Shown piece by piece: positions 21,653-36,268 of a stretch of 64,000 nt of DNA. The DNA is from Euonymus europaeus (taxonomy: Eukaryota; Streptophyta; Magnoliopsida; Celastrales; Celastraceae): contig OY756972.1 of the NCBI GenBank assembly GCA_963580455.1, positions 20,909,001-20,973,000 of the forward strand, in the 5' to 3' direction. The position numbers and the translations under genes are program-made. The notes beneath the pieces were generated by a model that was not told the DNA's origin, did not search any database, and was given only the letters and a program-made list of their open reading frames with translations. The number at the start of each line of letters is the position of its first letter. Within the stretch, counting starts at the first letter, position 1.

Positions 21653-24600
21653 TCAGACAGGCGCATGCATGCCGTTGTAATTCCAGCCCTTAAGTGTTAC
21701 ACGTGGGGAGACACCTGGGGGAACGTCGAAGGAGATTTTGATGGGCATAACCTCACCCGGGACAAGAGAAAAATAGTTGTCAGAATAATGAACAGGGAGA
21801 ATTCTTAGGTCTTCTCCTTCCTTGTAGTCTGTCTTAGAAGCATGCACAGAGAAATGAAGGAAGAAAGCAACTCCTACATCTGCTCCATTTATTTCAGCAA
21901 CTCTCGACCTGCAAGTTTCCTTTGAAAAATGTTTGAAGATCCTCTGAAATAAACCAGCTCCACTTTTTTCTGCAATTCCACTATGTACAGGTTCTACTGC
22001 GGTCATATCAAAATCTCCATCACTGGGTCTAGCAATGTAATTATTCTGATAGGTTACACTCGAACCTCGTGAATCAGGTTTCTTGGATGTATTCTGCACG
22101 TGCATTTCAATTTCGTAAGTGGACCCTCTAATAAGGGTCTTTGATGCTATCTGGAGGGGTATTCTCTTCTTCCTGTATGGCTCTAAAAGCTTGTAATCTC
22201 CACCTGGAAGATGCAACCAGTAAAAGTTCCTCGATATGATACGACAATCTGACATATGATACAGTTTGAGGAGAAGAAAGTAGACCGGCTTGGGATTCTT
22301 GGACTTCGGATACTTCATCTCAGCAATAGGTACTGTTATCTTCTGTGGGATAGAGATCTTTTCATGAACTTTGTAATATGGACATGTTCCTTCCAGGTCC
22401 CAAACAGATACTTCTACTGCTACATTAGAAAATTCCTCGGACGTAGCATTAACAACCTATTTACACCACAGACAAATTCTAGTTTTAAGTTATCTGCAAA
22501 ATCCCATCCAATGAACTGAATGCACCTTTTTTAACAATACAGTAAAAAGAAGAATTATTTTAGTTACATTTCCTAAAATCCTTCATCCAAAGTATTATGG
22601 CTATAGAAATATCCACCTGCATATACAAAATTCCGGTATATACAAAGCACCAAATTATTGGTATGCATCCAATCCATTTTCAGAATGAAATGTTAATAAG
22701 CCAAAAGAAAAGGGAGTGGCTGGCTATACATATATATATATGATGCTTCATTGAGTCTAAAATCCAAATATGATAGCATGGACAATTTACCTCAATAAAA
22801 TATGAAGCCAGATTAAGCTGGATGTGGATGGGCTCTGAAGCACAGCGAATGCCATAAAAGCCTGCTGTTTGGTTGAGAAGATGATCATAAAACTGACCTC
22901 TAAGACCAGTCCAAGGATTCTGAGTCTTCCAAATTAAAACACCTGTAAATTTTTTCCACATGCGAGAAGACCACCCCTCCATAAGAGCTCTATATTGAAT
23001 GTAATTGACAAGTTGGGCCTGAGGTTGTTACTTAAAAAGATCAATAGAAAAAACGCCGAATTCTAAACACATCACCAACATAGATGCAGATTTAGAAGTA
23101 CCTTCAAGCAAAAGTCATCAAGATCTGTTGGGTCCCCATAGAGCAAAATCTGATCATGGACCTTACCTGGCTTTGAATAAGGAATATATTTATGGTATAT
23201 CCATATGGGATTTGGAATTTCTTCAATGTAGCCACCGGGTAGCTTCTTAAATATTGGGATTTGCCATCCTTCAGGAGGCATGGTAGCTCTAATGGTAGCT
23301 GCAACTGGCATCCCCACGGATCCAACTTCGGGATTAAATCCATAACGGTAAAAATCATCATTAAAGAAGCTTTCAGGATACTGGATTTCATAAGGGCCAT
23401 CAGTGAAGTCCCCTTTTCCATTTGCAAAGCCGTCCCACATAGATCCTTGGATGTAAATTCGCGTACCATCAAGATATTGGCTAGGATCCTCCCAAGTGAC
23501 AGATAAGTTGTCCACGGTATTTTCAGTTTTATTGGCATTCATAAAATATGGATGAAGTTTCAGTTCATTTTTCAAAGCCATATTGATGTCATTAGGAGGA
23601 ACTTGTTCATTCCCTCCCACCCAAAGAGCAAGACTAGCATGGTTCCTCAGGAGTTTGACAGTGTCTCTCGCACATAGCATAAAAAGGTCATGGTCAATAG
23701 GACCATTTGGATTTGATATTGGGACACCTCTTCCATCAACATCTCCTGTAATCCAAAATTCTTGCCATACCTGCAATATTTAAATGAGAGATGGATCAAT
23801 TTTCTCCAGACAAACTGTTGTTTATGATTCGATCGAAGTAATATATGTATATAGTCAAACTTTGAGGAAGGATTTAGTGTTCAATCACAGCCAGTAGTAA
23901 CCATCATAGACGTCAATGGCAGCAACCCACCATGGTTCAAGTGATTCAATGTGATGCAATAATGCTCTCAATCTTAAAACAGATGTTGAAACGCGATTTT
24001 GTTAAGTCAGCTAGTAGAACTTAAAAATGAAACATTGGAGAATTGGCACATGCCCGACAGCAGACAACCATGATCTTAATTTATGACTAGAACAGAGATA
24101 CTCAATTAGGCAAATGGTTATAACATGCAAACTCAACTTAAAACATTCCAATCTTTAACTTTAATGTGGAGAAGTCACCAAAACTACTTAATCATATGAT
24201 CAACGAATGGATGCACATACAAGATAAAAAAGACGAGTGCACATAAATAGATATGAAGAGAATAGCTTACAAGCAATCCATAAATATCACAATAATGATA
24301 AAATTCAGGCCTCTCAGCCAAGCCACCACCCCAACAACGGATCATGTTTAAATTCATATCGGCATGAAACTTGATGTCTGTTCTGTAACGAGCATCAGAA
24401 AGCCGCAGTAATGCATCTGATAATATCCAATTACCGCCACGTATAAAAATGGGCTCCCCATTCACCTTGAACAACCTGTTGAGAGGAGATTAACTGTTAT
24501 CATACATAACATCGGAAGAAGTTGTTAGGTTAATGACACGGTATAACTTGTTTCTGGACCATACCTTCCACCAGTGGCACTATCTATATGAGACTCAATT

Positions 24601-27600
24601 TTGCGGAATCCAAAAAGATGGCTCCATGAATCAGATTCTCCATATCCCTCTACACCAACAGTAACTGTCACATTGTAAAGGGATTGCTTCCCCATACCAT
24701 TTGGCCACCATAAATTGGGCTTGTAGAAAAAAAGCTGCCAATTCATATTGTTAGCACACGACAGGAGTATGGGTCACCAAATTAAGTCAATGCAGCTTCA
24801 TGATTAATGGGATAAATGGATGTGTGAAAGTGAAAGACTTCACATTTATCATTACACACAAAAATTTCTACTTTAGCAGTTTGATGATAGAATTTAATCT
24901 ACGCATGATCTTTTATCCTTGTCATCATTGCAGATCTGAAGCACATGCTGCCAAAGAACAACTGTAATAAAACTTAATTATTTAACAATAAGTTCTAGGC
25001 ACATTAGCAATTGAAATCTTTCTAAAAAAGGTGATGAAACTTTTGCAGGTCATGCCCAATATGGGGAACATGTAAAAAATAGCTTCCAAAGACTTTCACC
25101 AATTTATAGCAAAGGCAATTACAATGAAATATGAAATGATTTTCAAGATTTTTAATTTTTAATTGTTAAGATTCTTATGAACAAATTGTTTTGAGGATAC
25201 ATAACCGCAAAAGGATTCTTAATGTACATGAGCTTGCTTCCCATCAGAATAATAGAAAATCATCAAGAAGGGAAAAAGTTAACACCAAGCAAGTTTTTGC
25301 GGCATCTCGGATAGGGTTCGAAACTTAAATATCCCATACACATACAAAATGAAGGATTGGGCATCAAAGCATGACTTAGTACTAACAACTGAGAAACTTG
25401 AATTTGAGAAAGACAGGGAGCACTGGCTCCAAGCTATTGAAGGCTAATGAGCCGGAAGATACCTCAAAAACAGGTGTTCCAAAAAATTACTCCAGCAAAA
25501 ACAAATCATGCACCTCTGTCTTCACATGTTCATGAAATATACGATCCAAATAATAAATGTCATAAACACACACATGTTACTGAATGGTTTAGATTTATAA
25601 ATACATTACCAACTTGTCGAGAAATCGTTCATCCAAGAAAAAATAATTAGAAACACATTAAAATATACAGAAAAGATTTTCTGCCAAGATAAACAATAAC
25701 TATTAACCAACCTCAGGAAAGGTATACTGCACATGTGCTCCAGGTGGAACTGACAGATGTCGAGTCTGAAAATGCTCTACTAAGCAAATGTTTCCCTCGA
25801 GTTCAGCTGTCACTTGGATATTCAAAGAACAATTGGCAACCCAGGAACTTTTATTCTTTAATTCAGTTGTAGCATACAAATACGCTCGCTTGTAACCATC
25901 AAAAAAGGTTGAAACCAAGTGGGGATCAATTATTTTTACTGGCTGCACCAAACAGTAATGCATCAAAATTTTGATTGACATCACAAATATTGTAGAAGTA
26001 AATGGAATCAAACACCACAATAAATCATACGGTTGAGCTTACAAAAGCAGAATGTATAAACACTCACCCCAGTGGCTGAAATAGAAACTTCATCCCATAT
26101 GCCAGTGTTCCTATCCCTGAAAATATCAAAGTTAGTTACATTAGATATCTCGTACTTGGATTGTGTTCAAGTTAACCAACAGCAGAATGCAACATATCAT
26201 AAAGAACTCTTTAAATTTCCAAGAGGAAGCTGATAAAGCCAATACTTCCACGGTTCCACCTCCTGAAAATGTTGAAAACAACATGCTGAAGCTCAGAAGA
26301 AAGAAACTGTCACCTTATAGGAGCAATCCAATCCCAGCCCTCAACATATTGTGTGGCAACATCCTTTCCGATCTACCAGAAAACAACATATGTTAGGTTA
26401 ATCAATTCCCTCTCACGTTTCTAAATTGATTTACTATATTCAGCTTAAAGAAGATATCAGTATTGACAGTACTCTGATAACAATCAGGAACGCAAGTTGC
26501 AGAGAAATATTAACTGAGTTTCCAAATTCGATGTATGCAGTATACCTCATGGTCGCCACCTTGGCCACCCTCAGGCGGGATTGTTCCAGGATGATCTGGA
26601 GGGAAGACCAGAACAGCCAGAAAATTTTGACCATCTGGATGCAGAATATCAGTAACATCTAGACTGTGTCTTCGAAACATTCCTCTTGGCAGGACCATTC
26701 TGTGCCCATTTAAATATACTTCTGCAGAGTAATTGATTGCACGAAAATTCAGATCCAGGTGCTGATTCCCAGACTGCAATTTCAAGTAGTTAGATAGTGT
26801 ATCATCAAACATTATTATTACATAAATATCATAATAAGAAATGGTTGGAACAACACAGCAATTAAGCGTGATGAATAATGCCACTTAATTTAATAATGAT
26901 TTAAATAAGCATCAACAACCATTGTAGGTAAAAGGTAAATAATACCCACGCACAAGACTCCCATAGTGTGGGGTCCTGGACATGTAAGCATATCTTATGT
27001 GGAGAGGCTCTTTTAAAGAATTGAACCCATGTCCTTGAGACTGCACCCACAACTCTACCAATGGGCCACATGTTCGCATGTCATCTACACAAATTCTAAA
27101 ACAATGAAATGACTGAACTATAAACATTTTTCAAACATAAGCCGGTAATGGATTTAATGTCACTGTTTTGATATGAAATACACAGTGGTTTACGTCAATG
27201 ATTTCAGGAACTCGCGCTGTGAACAAAATCATACTATCCAATTGAAAGAGAGAGGATATGTCTGAGGAGAATTCAGAGAAAATAGCAAAGAGAGCAATCC
27301 CTATCGACCTACTGCATACCAGCTTGCATTGGAAAGTTGTGAAAAACCAGAATGTGTAGTGCTCTCTCCCCGAATCAGCTATATCTATGATCGTCTCGTT
27401 TTCCAAGCCATAGAATGGATCCGGCACAACTTTATTCTTCACTAGTGTTCCCAATACACTGTCAATGCAAGAAATCATATTAAGTACACCCATTACACTG
27501 CTTTTCATTTTTAACGACTAAAATAATACAATTGACAATCTGATATTATTTGATGAAGAAGACCACCATACAAATGCATGTTCACTATGCCTGCTGATAC

Positions 27601-27961
27601 TAATTAATATTTTCTCCAGGAAATTCTGCATATCTTCCTTACTATATTAAACTTATAACAGAAAACAACAGATTTTCAAAATCCTCGCCAATTTAGAACT
27701 CTAACATCAAGACACTTCAATTGCGTAAGCTACATAAACAACCTATAATTTGAAACTTACAACTTGAAAAAGAAAAAGAAAAAACAGACTCAGAATGTGA
27801 AGAAATGTATATTACGTTCCGGGCACAACCGCCTCCATCCAGGGCATGGTGGGACCAGTCGGAGGGTGAGTAGTGGTGAGCTGAGTCCCACCGATTACCA
27901 CCTCGGTAGATCTCGCGGCGAGCCAACCGGAGTCGAGCTTTATCTTCCCTATCTCCGCCAT
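21653..27961 (-). CDS. EBM: Mannosylglycoprotein endo-beta-mannosidase, copy A (GH2)
   Basis: Eleven exons give 975 residues with matching phases: 27816-27961, 27320-27458, 26546-26773, 26314-26372, 26068-26116, 25712-25942, 24565-24734, 24271-24475, 23102-23770, 22791-23018 and 21653-22456. Order of parts: GH2 sugar-binding/jelly-roll domain ([18 protein letters not shown]), Ig-like domain, TIM barrel ([29 protein letters not shown]), then C-terminal beta domains. The expected acid/base is Glu464 in [10 protein letters not shown] and the nucleophile Glu557 in [11 protein letters not shown]; both are present. Family knowledge: the plant enzyme (EC 3.2.1.152) cleaves the Man-beta-1,4-GlcNAc bond of high-mannose N-glycans, acts in N-glycan turnover, and in lily is processed into several chains. 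I see no obvious N-terminal signal peptide. A tandem copy with the same exon plan lies just upstream. Confidence 0.95.
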
Positions 27962-29164
27962 TGCTGAACACAAACCTAGACCTGCAATAGAGTGAAGTCG
28001 GGAAGAAGAAGAAGTGAACTCGAGTGAGAGTCTACTGATAAAGATACTTTCTGAATTTGATCTAATAATAATTCTCAAATTAAAAAAAAGAAGGATAAAA
28101 AAAACTGGATCTGCTAAAGAGACTGACCTGCGATTGCGATTCGGTTTGTCGTTGCGGAAAGCAGCAACGGCACAGACACGTTGCGGTCACGTGTGAATCT
28201 GTCCTTGATGTTTTCTAGGGATTACCCGGCTCTCTGCTGTAAATCATCTTTTACAGCGGGTATCCGCCGTAAATCTATTTACAAATGTTTAAAACTGCTT
28301 CTGAATTTTGGAAACAATATTCATCCCAAAATTTATTTGGGTATCCAGTTTTGAAAATCATAAATTGAAAACATCAAAATGCAGATTTAGTCAATTTTAA
28401 TGGTATTATTGTAAATAATTTGAAATTTATTTTATGACTTCTTTCCTTTCCTCTCTCCTCGCCCTCTCTCCTCAAATTCAATTTTAATTTCATATTTTCA
28501 GTTTTTGAAAAATAATTAAATAACACAAATCAAATGAATTTTTAACTCTTTTTTATTTCTAAAAATAATTTTTGAAAACTATATTCAAAATCGTTAAAAA
28601 CGAAAATAATTTTCAAACACATTCTAAATTATTTTTCAATTTGAATTTCTTCACACCTCACCATTTTTAATACATATATGTAAATTTATTCAAGCACATA
28701 AATAAATATTTCCAAAGGAAACATGGACTGCACTAACTGCATGTATGCATCAAAATCAAATCGCACTACATAAGAAGTAGCTCATACAACTGCAATGCTG
28801 CATAAGTATGCCTATAGTGATCGGTCTCGATATCTTTATTCTATAGTTGGTGCAATAATTCATTTCTTTATCTTTTTATTATTATTAAATTTTTAAAAAA
28901 AATGAATAATTTCAAATGAATCAAAAGAACCTTTATTGAAGCATATAATGTCACCATATGTGATCAATTAAATATTGCCATATCAATCAATCATATTCAT
29001 AGTTAGGGGTGTAAAATAGAGGATTCATTTATATAATCCTTGATTTTTATTGCGATTACGAGTTTAATGATTTTTTTTCCTTCCACTTTTCTTTTGTGCG
29101 TGAACGTATGTATGTTATGTATATGGTGAAGAAACAAAAATTGGACAGTATTCACGTATGGTGC
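27962..29164. other. Spacer between the two tandem glycosidase genes
   Basis: About 1.2 kb: promoter of copy A on the left and 3' flank of copy B on the right. It is very A/T-rich between 28270 and 29060. A short perfect hairpin (gctgtaaa and tttacagc) lies at 28236-28257. No coding sequence is supported. Confidence 0.45.
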
Positions 29165-32100
29165 TCAAATGACTGCATGCTCGCCGTCGTAATTCCAGCC
29201 CTTGAGCAATACGGTTGGGGTGACACCAGGAGGAACATCAAAAGAGATTTTGATGGACATAACCTCACCAGGCACAAGTGAGAAATAGTTGTCAGAATAA
29301 TGAACTGGGAGAATTCTTGTGTCTTCTCCTTCCTTGTAATCTGTCTTTGAAACATGAACAGATAAATGAAGGAAGAAAGCAACTCCTACATCGCCTCCAC
29401 CTCCATTTATTTCAGCAACTCTCAAACCATCACTTTCCCAAGAAAAATTTCTGAAGATCCTCTGAAATAAACCAGAATCACCTTTTCCCTCACTTCCACA
29501 ATGTACAGGTCTCAATGAGTTCATATCAAAATCTCCATCACCGATGAAATTACTCTTATAAGTTGAACCTCTTGAGTCCCGTTTGCTGGATTTGTTCTGC
29601 ACTTGCATTACAATTTCATAAGTGGATCCTTTAATGTAAATCTTTGATGTTATCTTGAGGGGTATTCTCTTCTCCCTGAATGGCACTAAAGGCTTGTAAT
29701 CTCCACCTGCCAGATGCAACCAGTAAAAGTTCCTGGATATGATGCCATGATCCGACATGTTGTACAGTTTGAGGAGAAGAAAGTAGACTGGTTCAGGATT
29801 CTTGGACTTCGGATACTTCATCTCAGCGATCGGTACTGATTTCTTCTCAGGGATAGAGAGATTTTCATGAACTTTTTTATATGGACAAGTTCCTTTTAGA
29901 TCCCACACGGATACTTCTACGGCTACATTAGATAATCTCATTGACATAGTATTAATAATCTGTTTAAACCACATAGAAAAGAGAGAGAGAAAAAATCAAG
30001 TTCTCAGCAAAGTTCTATCCAATGAACTGAATGCACAATTTGTAACAAGACAATGGAAGGAAACAGATGTTAGAAAATGGTGTGGCAAAGCATCTAGATG
30101 TTACATGCATCTAGATAAGCTTTCTGGCAAAGCATGCAAGTAATGAGAATATTAACTATGATCGATGAACAATTTACCTCTATATAATATGTAGCCAGAT
30201 TTAGCTGGACATGGATTGGCTCTGCGGCACAGCGACAGCCATAGAATCCGGCTGTTTGGTCGAGGAGATGATCATAAAACTGACCTCTAAGACCCGTCCA
30301 AGGATTTTGAGTCTTCCAAATCAAAACACCAGTAAACTTTTTCCACATGTGAGAATTCCAGCCCTCAAGTAAAGCTCTATATTGAATGTAGTTAACAAGT
30401 TGGGCCTGAGATGAACACTTAGAACGGTCAATGAGTTGACGAAAAACGGAAGGAATTATAAACACATCACCACTTTATGGATGCAAATTTAAAGGTACCT
30501 TCAAACAAAAGTCATCAAGATCGTTTGGAACCTCGTAGAGTGAAAGTTGATTATTAACCTCGCCTGGCTTTGAATATGGAATATATTTATGGTATTCCCA
30601 TATGGGGTTTGGAATTTCTTCTGTGTAACCATCAGAGCGCTTTGTAAATATTGGGATGTGCCATCCCTCAGGTGCCATGGTAGCTCTGATGGTAGCTGCG
30701 ACTGGCATCCCTACAGAACCAATTTCAGGATTGAATCCATAAGAGTAAAAGTCATACTTAAAGAAGCTTTCGGGATTCTGGATTTCATAAGGGCCATCAC
30801 TAAAGCCCCCTTGTCCATTTGCAAAGCCATCCCACAAGGATCCTTGGATGTAAATTCGCGTACCATCAAGATATTCACTAAGATCCTCCAAACTTTCAGA
30901 TAAATTATGCACGGAATTTTCAGTTTCATCGATATTCTCAAAACGTGGATGAAGTTTCAGTTCATTTTTTAAAGCTTTATTGATGTCATCAGGTGGAACT
31001 TGTTCATTACCACCAACCCAAAGAGCAAGACTAGGATGATTCCTCAGGAGTTTTACAGTGTCTCTTGCACATAGCATAAACAGGTCATGGTCAATGGGGC
31101 CATTAGAACCTCCATCAACATCTCCTGTAATCCAAAATTCTTGCCAAACCTACAATAATTAAACGAGAGTGGTTGATCAATTTTTACCAAACAAACAAAT
31201 GTCTGAAATTGGATCAAAAAGTGCCATATAGCAAGCAGCAAATTGGAACTTTGAAGCAGGATTTACTCCAGCACTATTTTGCATGATTCAGCATGATGCA
31301 ATAATGGTCTCAACGCTTAAACAAAAATGAAAATTGCCTCTGTTAAATCAGCAAGTAAACCTTAAAATGAAACACTGGCAAAGTGACACGCCCAAGACCA
31401 GACAACCATGATTTCGTTTTTTGACTCGAATGAGCATAGAATGGGTGAATGATTATAAGAACCTGAACTGAAACCTTTCCATCTTTAACTTTAATGTGTA
31501 GTAACCCATCAAGATTACTTAAATCATATAATCAAACAACCGAACCATACAAGGCAAGCAAGTGGTGAGCAGAGAAATGAGATAAATGAGAAAGAGAGTA
31601 GCTTACAAGCAATCCATAAATATCACAATAATGATAAAATTCAGGCCTCTCAGCCAAACCACCACCCCAACAACGGATCATGTTTAAATTCATATCGGCA
31701 TGAAACTTGATGTCTGTTTTGTAACGAGCTTTAGAAAGCCGCAGTAATCCATCTGATACTATCCAGTTACCACCGCGTATAAAAATAGGCTGCCCATTGA
31801 CCTTAAACAACCTGTCAGGCGCAGATTAACTGTTACCATATTTAATAACGATATATACATATAGGGACAAGTTTTTACGCTGATTTCATGCTGTAATTTA
31901 TTTCCCGACCATACCTTCCACCGGTGGCAGTATCAATATAACTCTCAATTTTGCGGAATCCAAAATGATTGCTCCATGAATCAGATTCTCCATATTCCTC
32001 TACATCTACTGTAATTGTCACATTGTAAAGAGATTGCTTTCCCATACCATTCGGCCACCATAAGTTGGGCTTGTACAAAAAACTCTGCCAAATCAAATTT

Positions 32101-34297
32101 CCAGTGCTTGAACAGGAGTATTGGAAAATGGAAACCAAATTAAATAAATGAAACTCCATGTTTATTGGGATAACTGTGAAAGTCTGATGTGTGAATTTAA
32201 GCTATTCATAACCCTTTACCCTTGTCTCGATCAAGAATTGAATTAGCATGCTGTAGAAGAACAACTTCATTATTTTAAGCAGTACCGGTTGCTTCTATGC
32301 GCATTAGCTGCAAGTTATCTAAGGCCTAATGAGCCAGAAGATATCTAAATACTGAATAGTTGTTCCTAGAAATATTACTGAATGGTTTAAATTATTAAAA
32401 TCCATTACCAACTTGTTGAGAAATCATTCTCCTAAGACAAAGAATAGTTCTAAACAAATCAAAAAGATATAGAAAAAATATTTACTGCAAAGACAACCAA
32501 TAAACTATCACTACCAACCTCAGGAAATGTATACTGAACATGTGCTCCAGGAGCAATTGTCAAATGCTGAGTCTGAAGATGCTCTAACAAACAAATGTTT
32601 CCCTCAAGTTCAGTTGTCCATTGGATAGTCAAAGAACAAAAGGCCTTCCGGGGACCTTTATTTTTTAATTCAGTAGTAGCGTGCAAATAGACCCTATGGT
32701 CATGATCAAAAAATGATGAAGCCAAGTGGGGATCGATTATTTTCACAGGCTGCATCAACCAGTAAGTCATCAAAAATTTAGATTTATATCACTGTAAAAG
32801 TAACTGAAACTAAGCACCGCAATAAAATCATGTGGTTAAGCTTGAAAAATCCTGATGTATATATAAAACTCACCCCAGTGATGACAAGTGAAACTTCATC
32901 CCATATGCCAGTGTTCCTATCCCTGCTAATTAACATCAAAGGTCAATTACGTTAAACATCGCACTCTGTTTGGCTCCATTAAGATTGACTTCAAATTAAG
33001 CCATAGAAGATTGAGATTATATTTTCCGAGGTACATTCACAAAGGCAAGAGAGTTGGGAGGGGCACTTCATCACAGAGAACTCTTTAAAAAGTCAGAAAT
33101 AAGCTGATATAGAGTGCTTACTCCCTTCCCAGCCCCAGAGAATTTTGAAAATTCCATGTCGAAGGCTCGAAGCTCAAAAGAAAGAAAATTCTCACCTTAT
33201 AGGAGCTATCCAATCCCAACCCTCGACGTATTGTGCAGCAACATCTTTTCCAATCTAACAGAAAAAACAACATGATGTTAGCTTATTCAGTTCCCCTATC
33301 ACATTCATTAATTCTACTATTCTAAGCTTAAAGGACATATCAATATCCACAGTAATCAGTAAAAATCAACAGTACAAAGGGCATTGCAGGTTAACAGTGT
33401 TTCCAAATTTAATACGTACCTCATGATCACCCCCTTGCCCACCCCCGCGGGGGATTTCCCCCGGATGGTCTGGAGGGTGGACCAGAACTGCCAGAAAAAT
33501 TTTACCATCTGGATGCACAATATCCGTAACATCAAGACTGTGTCTTCGAAACATCCCTTTAGGCAGGACCATTTTGTGCCCATTCAAGTATACGTCCGCA
33601 GAGTAATTGATTCCACGGAAATTCAGATCCATGTACTGATTTCCTGACTACAGTTTTAAGTAATTAGAGATTCACCACACTTTTATTCCATACCAAAGAT
33701 CATAATATAGAAAGTTTTCTCAAATCTCAGTGGTGCATTAGTGCTGTAGAATGCCCCTTGTTTTGCAAAAACAATCAAGTGACAAACCATAAACATTTCA
33801 AACGAGAGTAGGTAATGGGTCTCAGCATAATCTTACTACTTAGTTGAAAGAAAAGGGAAACATCTGATAAGTGTGCAAATCTTATATGAAAGAATGCAAA
33901 TCAAAGTTGACCTCCTGCATACCAGCTTGCATTGGAAAGTTGTGAAAAACCAGAAAGTGTAGTAATCCCTCCCCGATTTAGCTATATCGATGATTCCCTG
34001 GTTTTTCAATCCATAAAATGGATCTGGCATAACTTTGTTCTTCACTAGTGTTCCCAACACACTGTGCCAACCAAAACATCTCTGTAAGTAAACAAACTCA
34101 TCTCACTTGACTCCCTCAATTAAACAAACTCAATAAAAAAATGTATATTACGTTCCGGGGACGACAGCCTCCATCCACGGCGTGGTAGGACCAGTCGGAA
34201 AGTCACTGGTGGTGAGCTGAGACCCACTGAGTTCAACCTCCGTGGATCGCGCAGCGAGCCAGCCCGAGTCGAGTATTATCTTCCTTGTCTCCACCAT
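29165..34297 (-). CDS. EBM: Mannosylglycoprotein endo-beta-mannosidase, copy B (GH2)
   Basis: Eleven exons with the same borders and phases as copy A give 966 residues: 34152-34297, 33923-34061, 33420-33647, 33196-33254, 32874-32922, 32519-32749, 31915-32084, 31607-31811, 30499-31149, 30178-30405 and 29165-29959. Both catalytic glutamates are kept: Glu458 in [10 protein letters not shown] and Glu551 in [11 protein letters not shown]. Relative to copy A it lacks six residues after TGDVDG, and the last exon is 9 nt shorter, with the most variation around its Ser/Asp-rich loop. Eight of the exons have identical lengths in A and B apart from those changes, and several introns still align (for example both contain gacaaccatgat near 24065 and 31405). 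This is a tandem duplicate, not a pseudogene: no stop or broken splice site is visible. Same enzymatic role expected; division of labour unknown. Confidence 0.95.
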
Positions 34298-34640
34298 TGT
34301 TGCACACTCGCATACTAAAACCCTGAACTTGTAATGGAGTTAAAAGTATACGATCTCCACTCTCCAGAAAGAAACTCAGATCAAGTAGGCAACTCTTTCT
34401 AAAGTCTGGCTTTTTTAACGTCGATGGCTTCCGACAGACCGCTTTGACTAAAGATAAATGGGCGAGCTAGTCTTGTACTCAAAACTACTGGAAGGGAAGC
34501 GGTAAATAAGCAACAAGGGATGAACTAAAGCCAGAAAGAGGGGCGCGCCCGAGGCTCCAAGGATTACATGTGTGTTGTTGAAGACATCATCGATGAAGCC
34601 TGACAACTTCTCGCAGCCGATCAATTATATTTTCAAAACG

Positions 34641-34644
<4 letters not shown>

Positions 34645-34682
<38 letters not shown>
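34645..34682. repeat. (TA)n microsatellite
   Basis: About 19 uninterrupted TA units. Confidence 0.95.
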
Positions 34683-34683
<1 letters not shown>

Positions 34684-35045
34684 CGGCCGAATGGATTACT
34701 ACAAAAGCAATTTCTACTTTGGAATAAGGCTGAATGGGATATTAACTTTGTCGACGGGAATGTTTGGTTCTTTTATTTAGTAGCTAATTCCAATTGCATA
34801 GGTAATTAATATTGTTGTTATTATCATATAACTCATTACATAAGTAATTTCACCACTCCTTGTATTTTTCCTCTTGTTTTTACCAAGTAACAAATAATCA
34901 CGATGACAAAATATATCAACATAAGTTATCACACCGTAGATTTAACTTCATCTGTCTAAACTTGGAAACGATGCAAGACAGAGAGGGCATGCTTAGACCA
35001 ATCCATTGTTTCTTGCTTGTGTTATCGCGCTTATGAGAAATAAGT

Positions 35046-35115
35046 TTGTCAGAATCGAACCGAACTAGTCCAACTGATGGTTGTCAGAATCGAACCGAAC
35101 TAGTCCAACTGGTGA
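35046..35115. repeat. 35-bp tandem duplication
   Basis: The unit beginning ttgtcagaatcgaaccgaac occurs at 35046 and again at 35081, with differences only at the end of the unit. Confidence 0.85.
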
Positions 35116-36268
35116 CCAGCCGCTTGTCCGATCCGGTCATGTGTCAAGAGTCGGTGATATATGAAATTCAATTTTTTTATTGAACCAGGCAGTTCTCCGA
35201 TTTGCATCGGTTCAACACATTTTAAAAAAATTGAAAATTTTACTTTTGGTAGGGATTGAACTCATAAGCTCTCATATATAGTTAAGCATCCTAACAAACA
35301 AAATTTCTTAAACTTTTCTTGTTTAAATCAACACTTTAATTGTATATATGGTATTTCATAAGACTTACTTTGCAAATTAATATACATATATATATGATAG
35401 ATATACACGTAAATATATACTCAAATGTACGAGTGTATATATAATATTATATTTTATTGAATACGGTTTGAAATTAGTTGAACTTTTCAACGTTAAACCG
35501 AAGAAATTTTCAATTTTATGACCTGTACAATTTTCAAAACCTTGATGAGAAATTAAATGAATCAAATTCGAGACGTCGTTGGCAAATAATAGTATGCAAA
35601 GTGCAAACAAAGCAGGCCAAAAATATCGGATATTTATTGAGCCATTTACATCCGGCCCAAAAGTTGAGAGACTGCCCAAATAAACGTAAGTGATCTTTCA
35701 CAAGGTGCAGCTATTACTCACCATTGCAGAGCAGAAAATACTACAAATACAAGCTATTGTAAAATGTAAAAGTTGAGAGTCTCTGAGAGTATGTTAACAG
35801 AATATAAGCTAACTTATACTCTGTACCAAACTTGGTACATTCTGGTAGTCTTGCATCCTAAAGAAAAGAAGCTTCAAATAAAAATAAATACTCTTTCAAA
35901 ATGGCTAAATGCAGATTATGCACTCTATATATACACAGTCTGTCAAAAAAAAAGGGGAAGATAAGGACTCAATTAGTTTATAATGAAATCAAACAAGATG
36001 AGCATCACTGTCATGTGAGTGTGGCCTTGACTGGCAGCCCAATCCAGGAAACGCGCCGAAACCTAAGATCGCAAATGCGAATTTGCTATTACACTTCTTA
36101 ATACAAATGGAAAGCCACAAAAAATCTGCAAAACCAGATGATGAATGGTTGTTATTGAAGTAATCAACAGCCATTTATATTATCTGAAGAGGTATAGAAG
36201 CATCTCTGCTTCAACTAAGATTGAAACTTGGAAGTACAAATATAAAAAAAGTAGGCAAGAAATATTAC

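Larger units (their letters stand above)
34298..36268. other. Intergenic region upstream of copy B
   Basis: It contains the copy B promoter, a TA microsatellite, a 35-bp tandem duplication and AT-rich DNA. Small open frames at 35478-35693 and 35989-36174 have no recognisable domain, no splice partners and no family match that I know. I would not annotate a gene here. Confidence 0.45.

Noticed and set aside
28236..28257. Hairpin gctgtaaa/tttacagc as microRNA precursor
   Set aside because: The stem is only 8 bp, far too short for a plant miRNA precursor.
35478..36174. Small open frames as new genes
   Set aside because: No domain, no splice partners and no coding signature; lengths are as expected by chance in AT-rich DNA.
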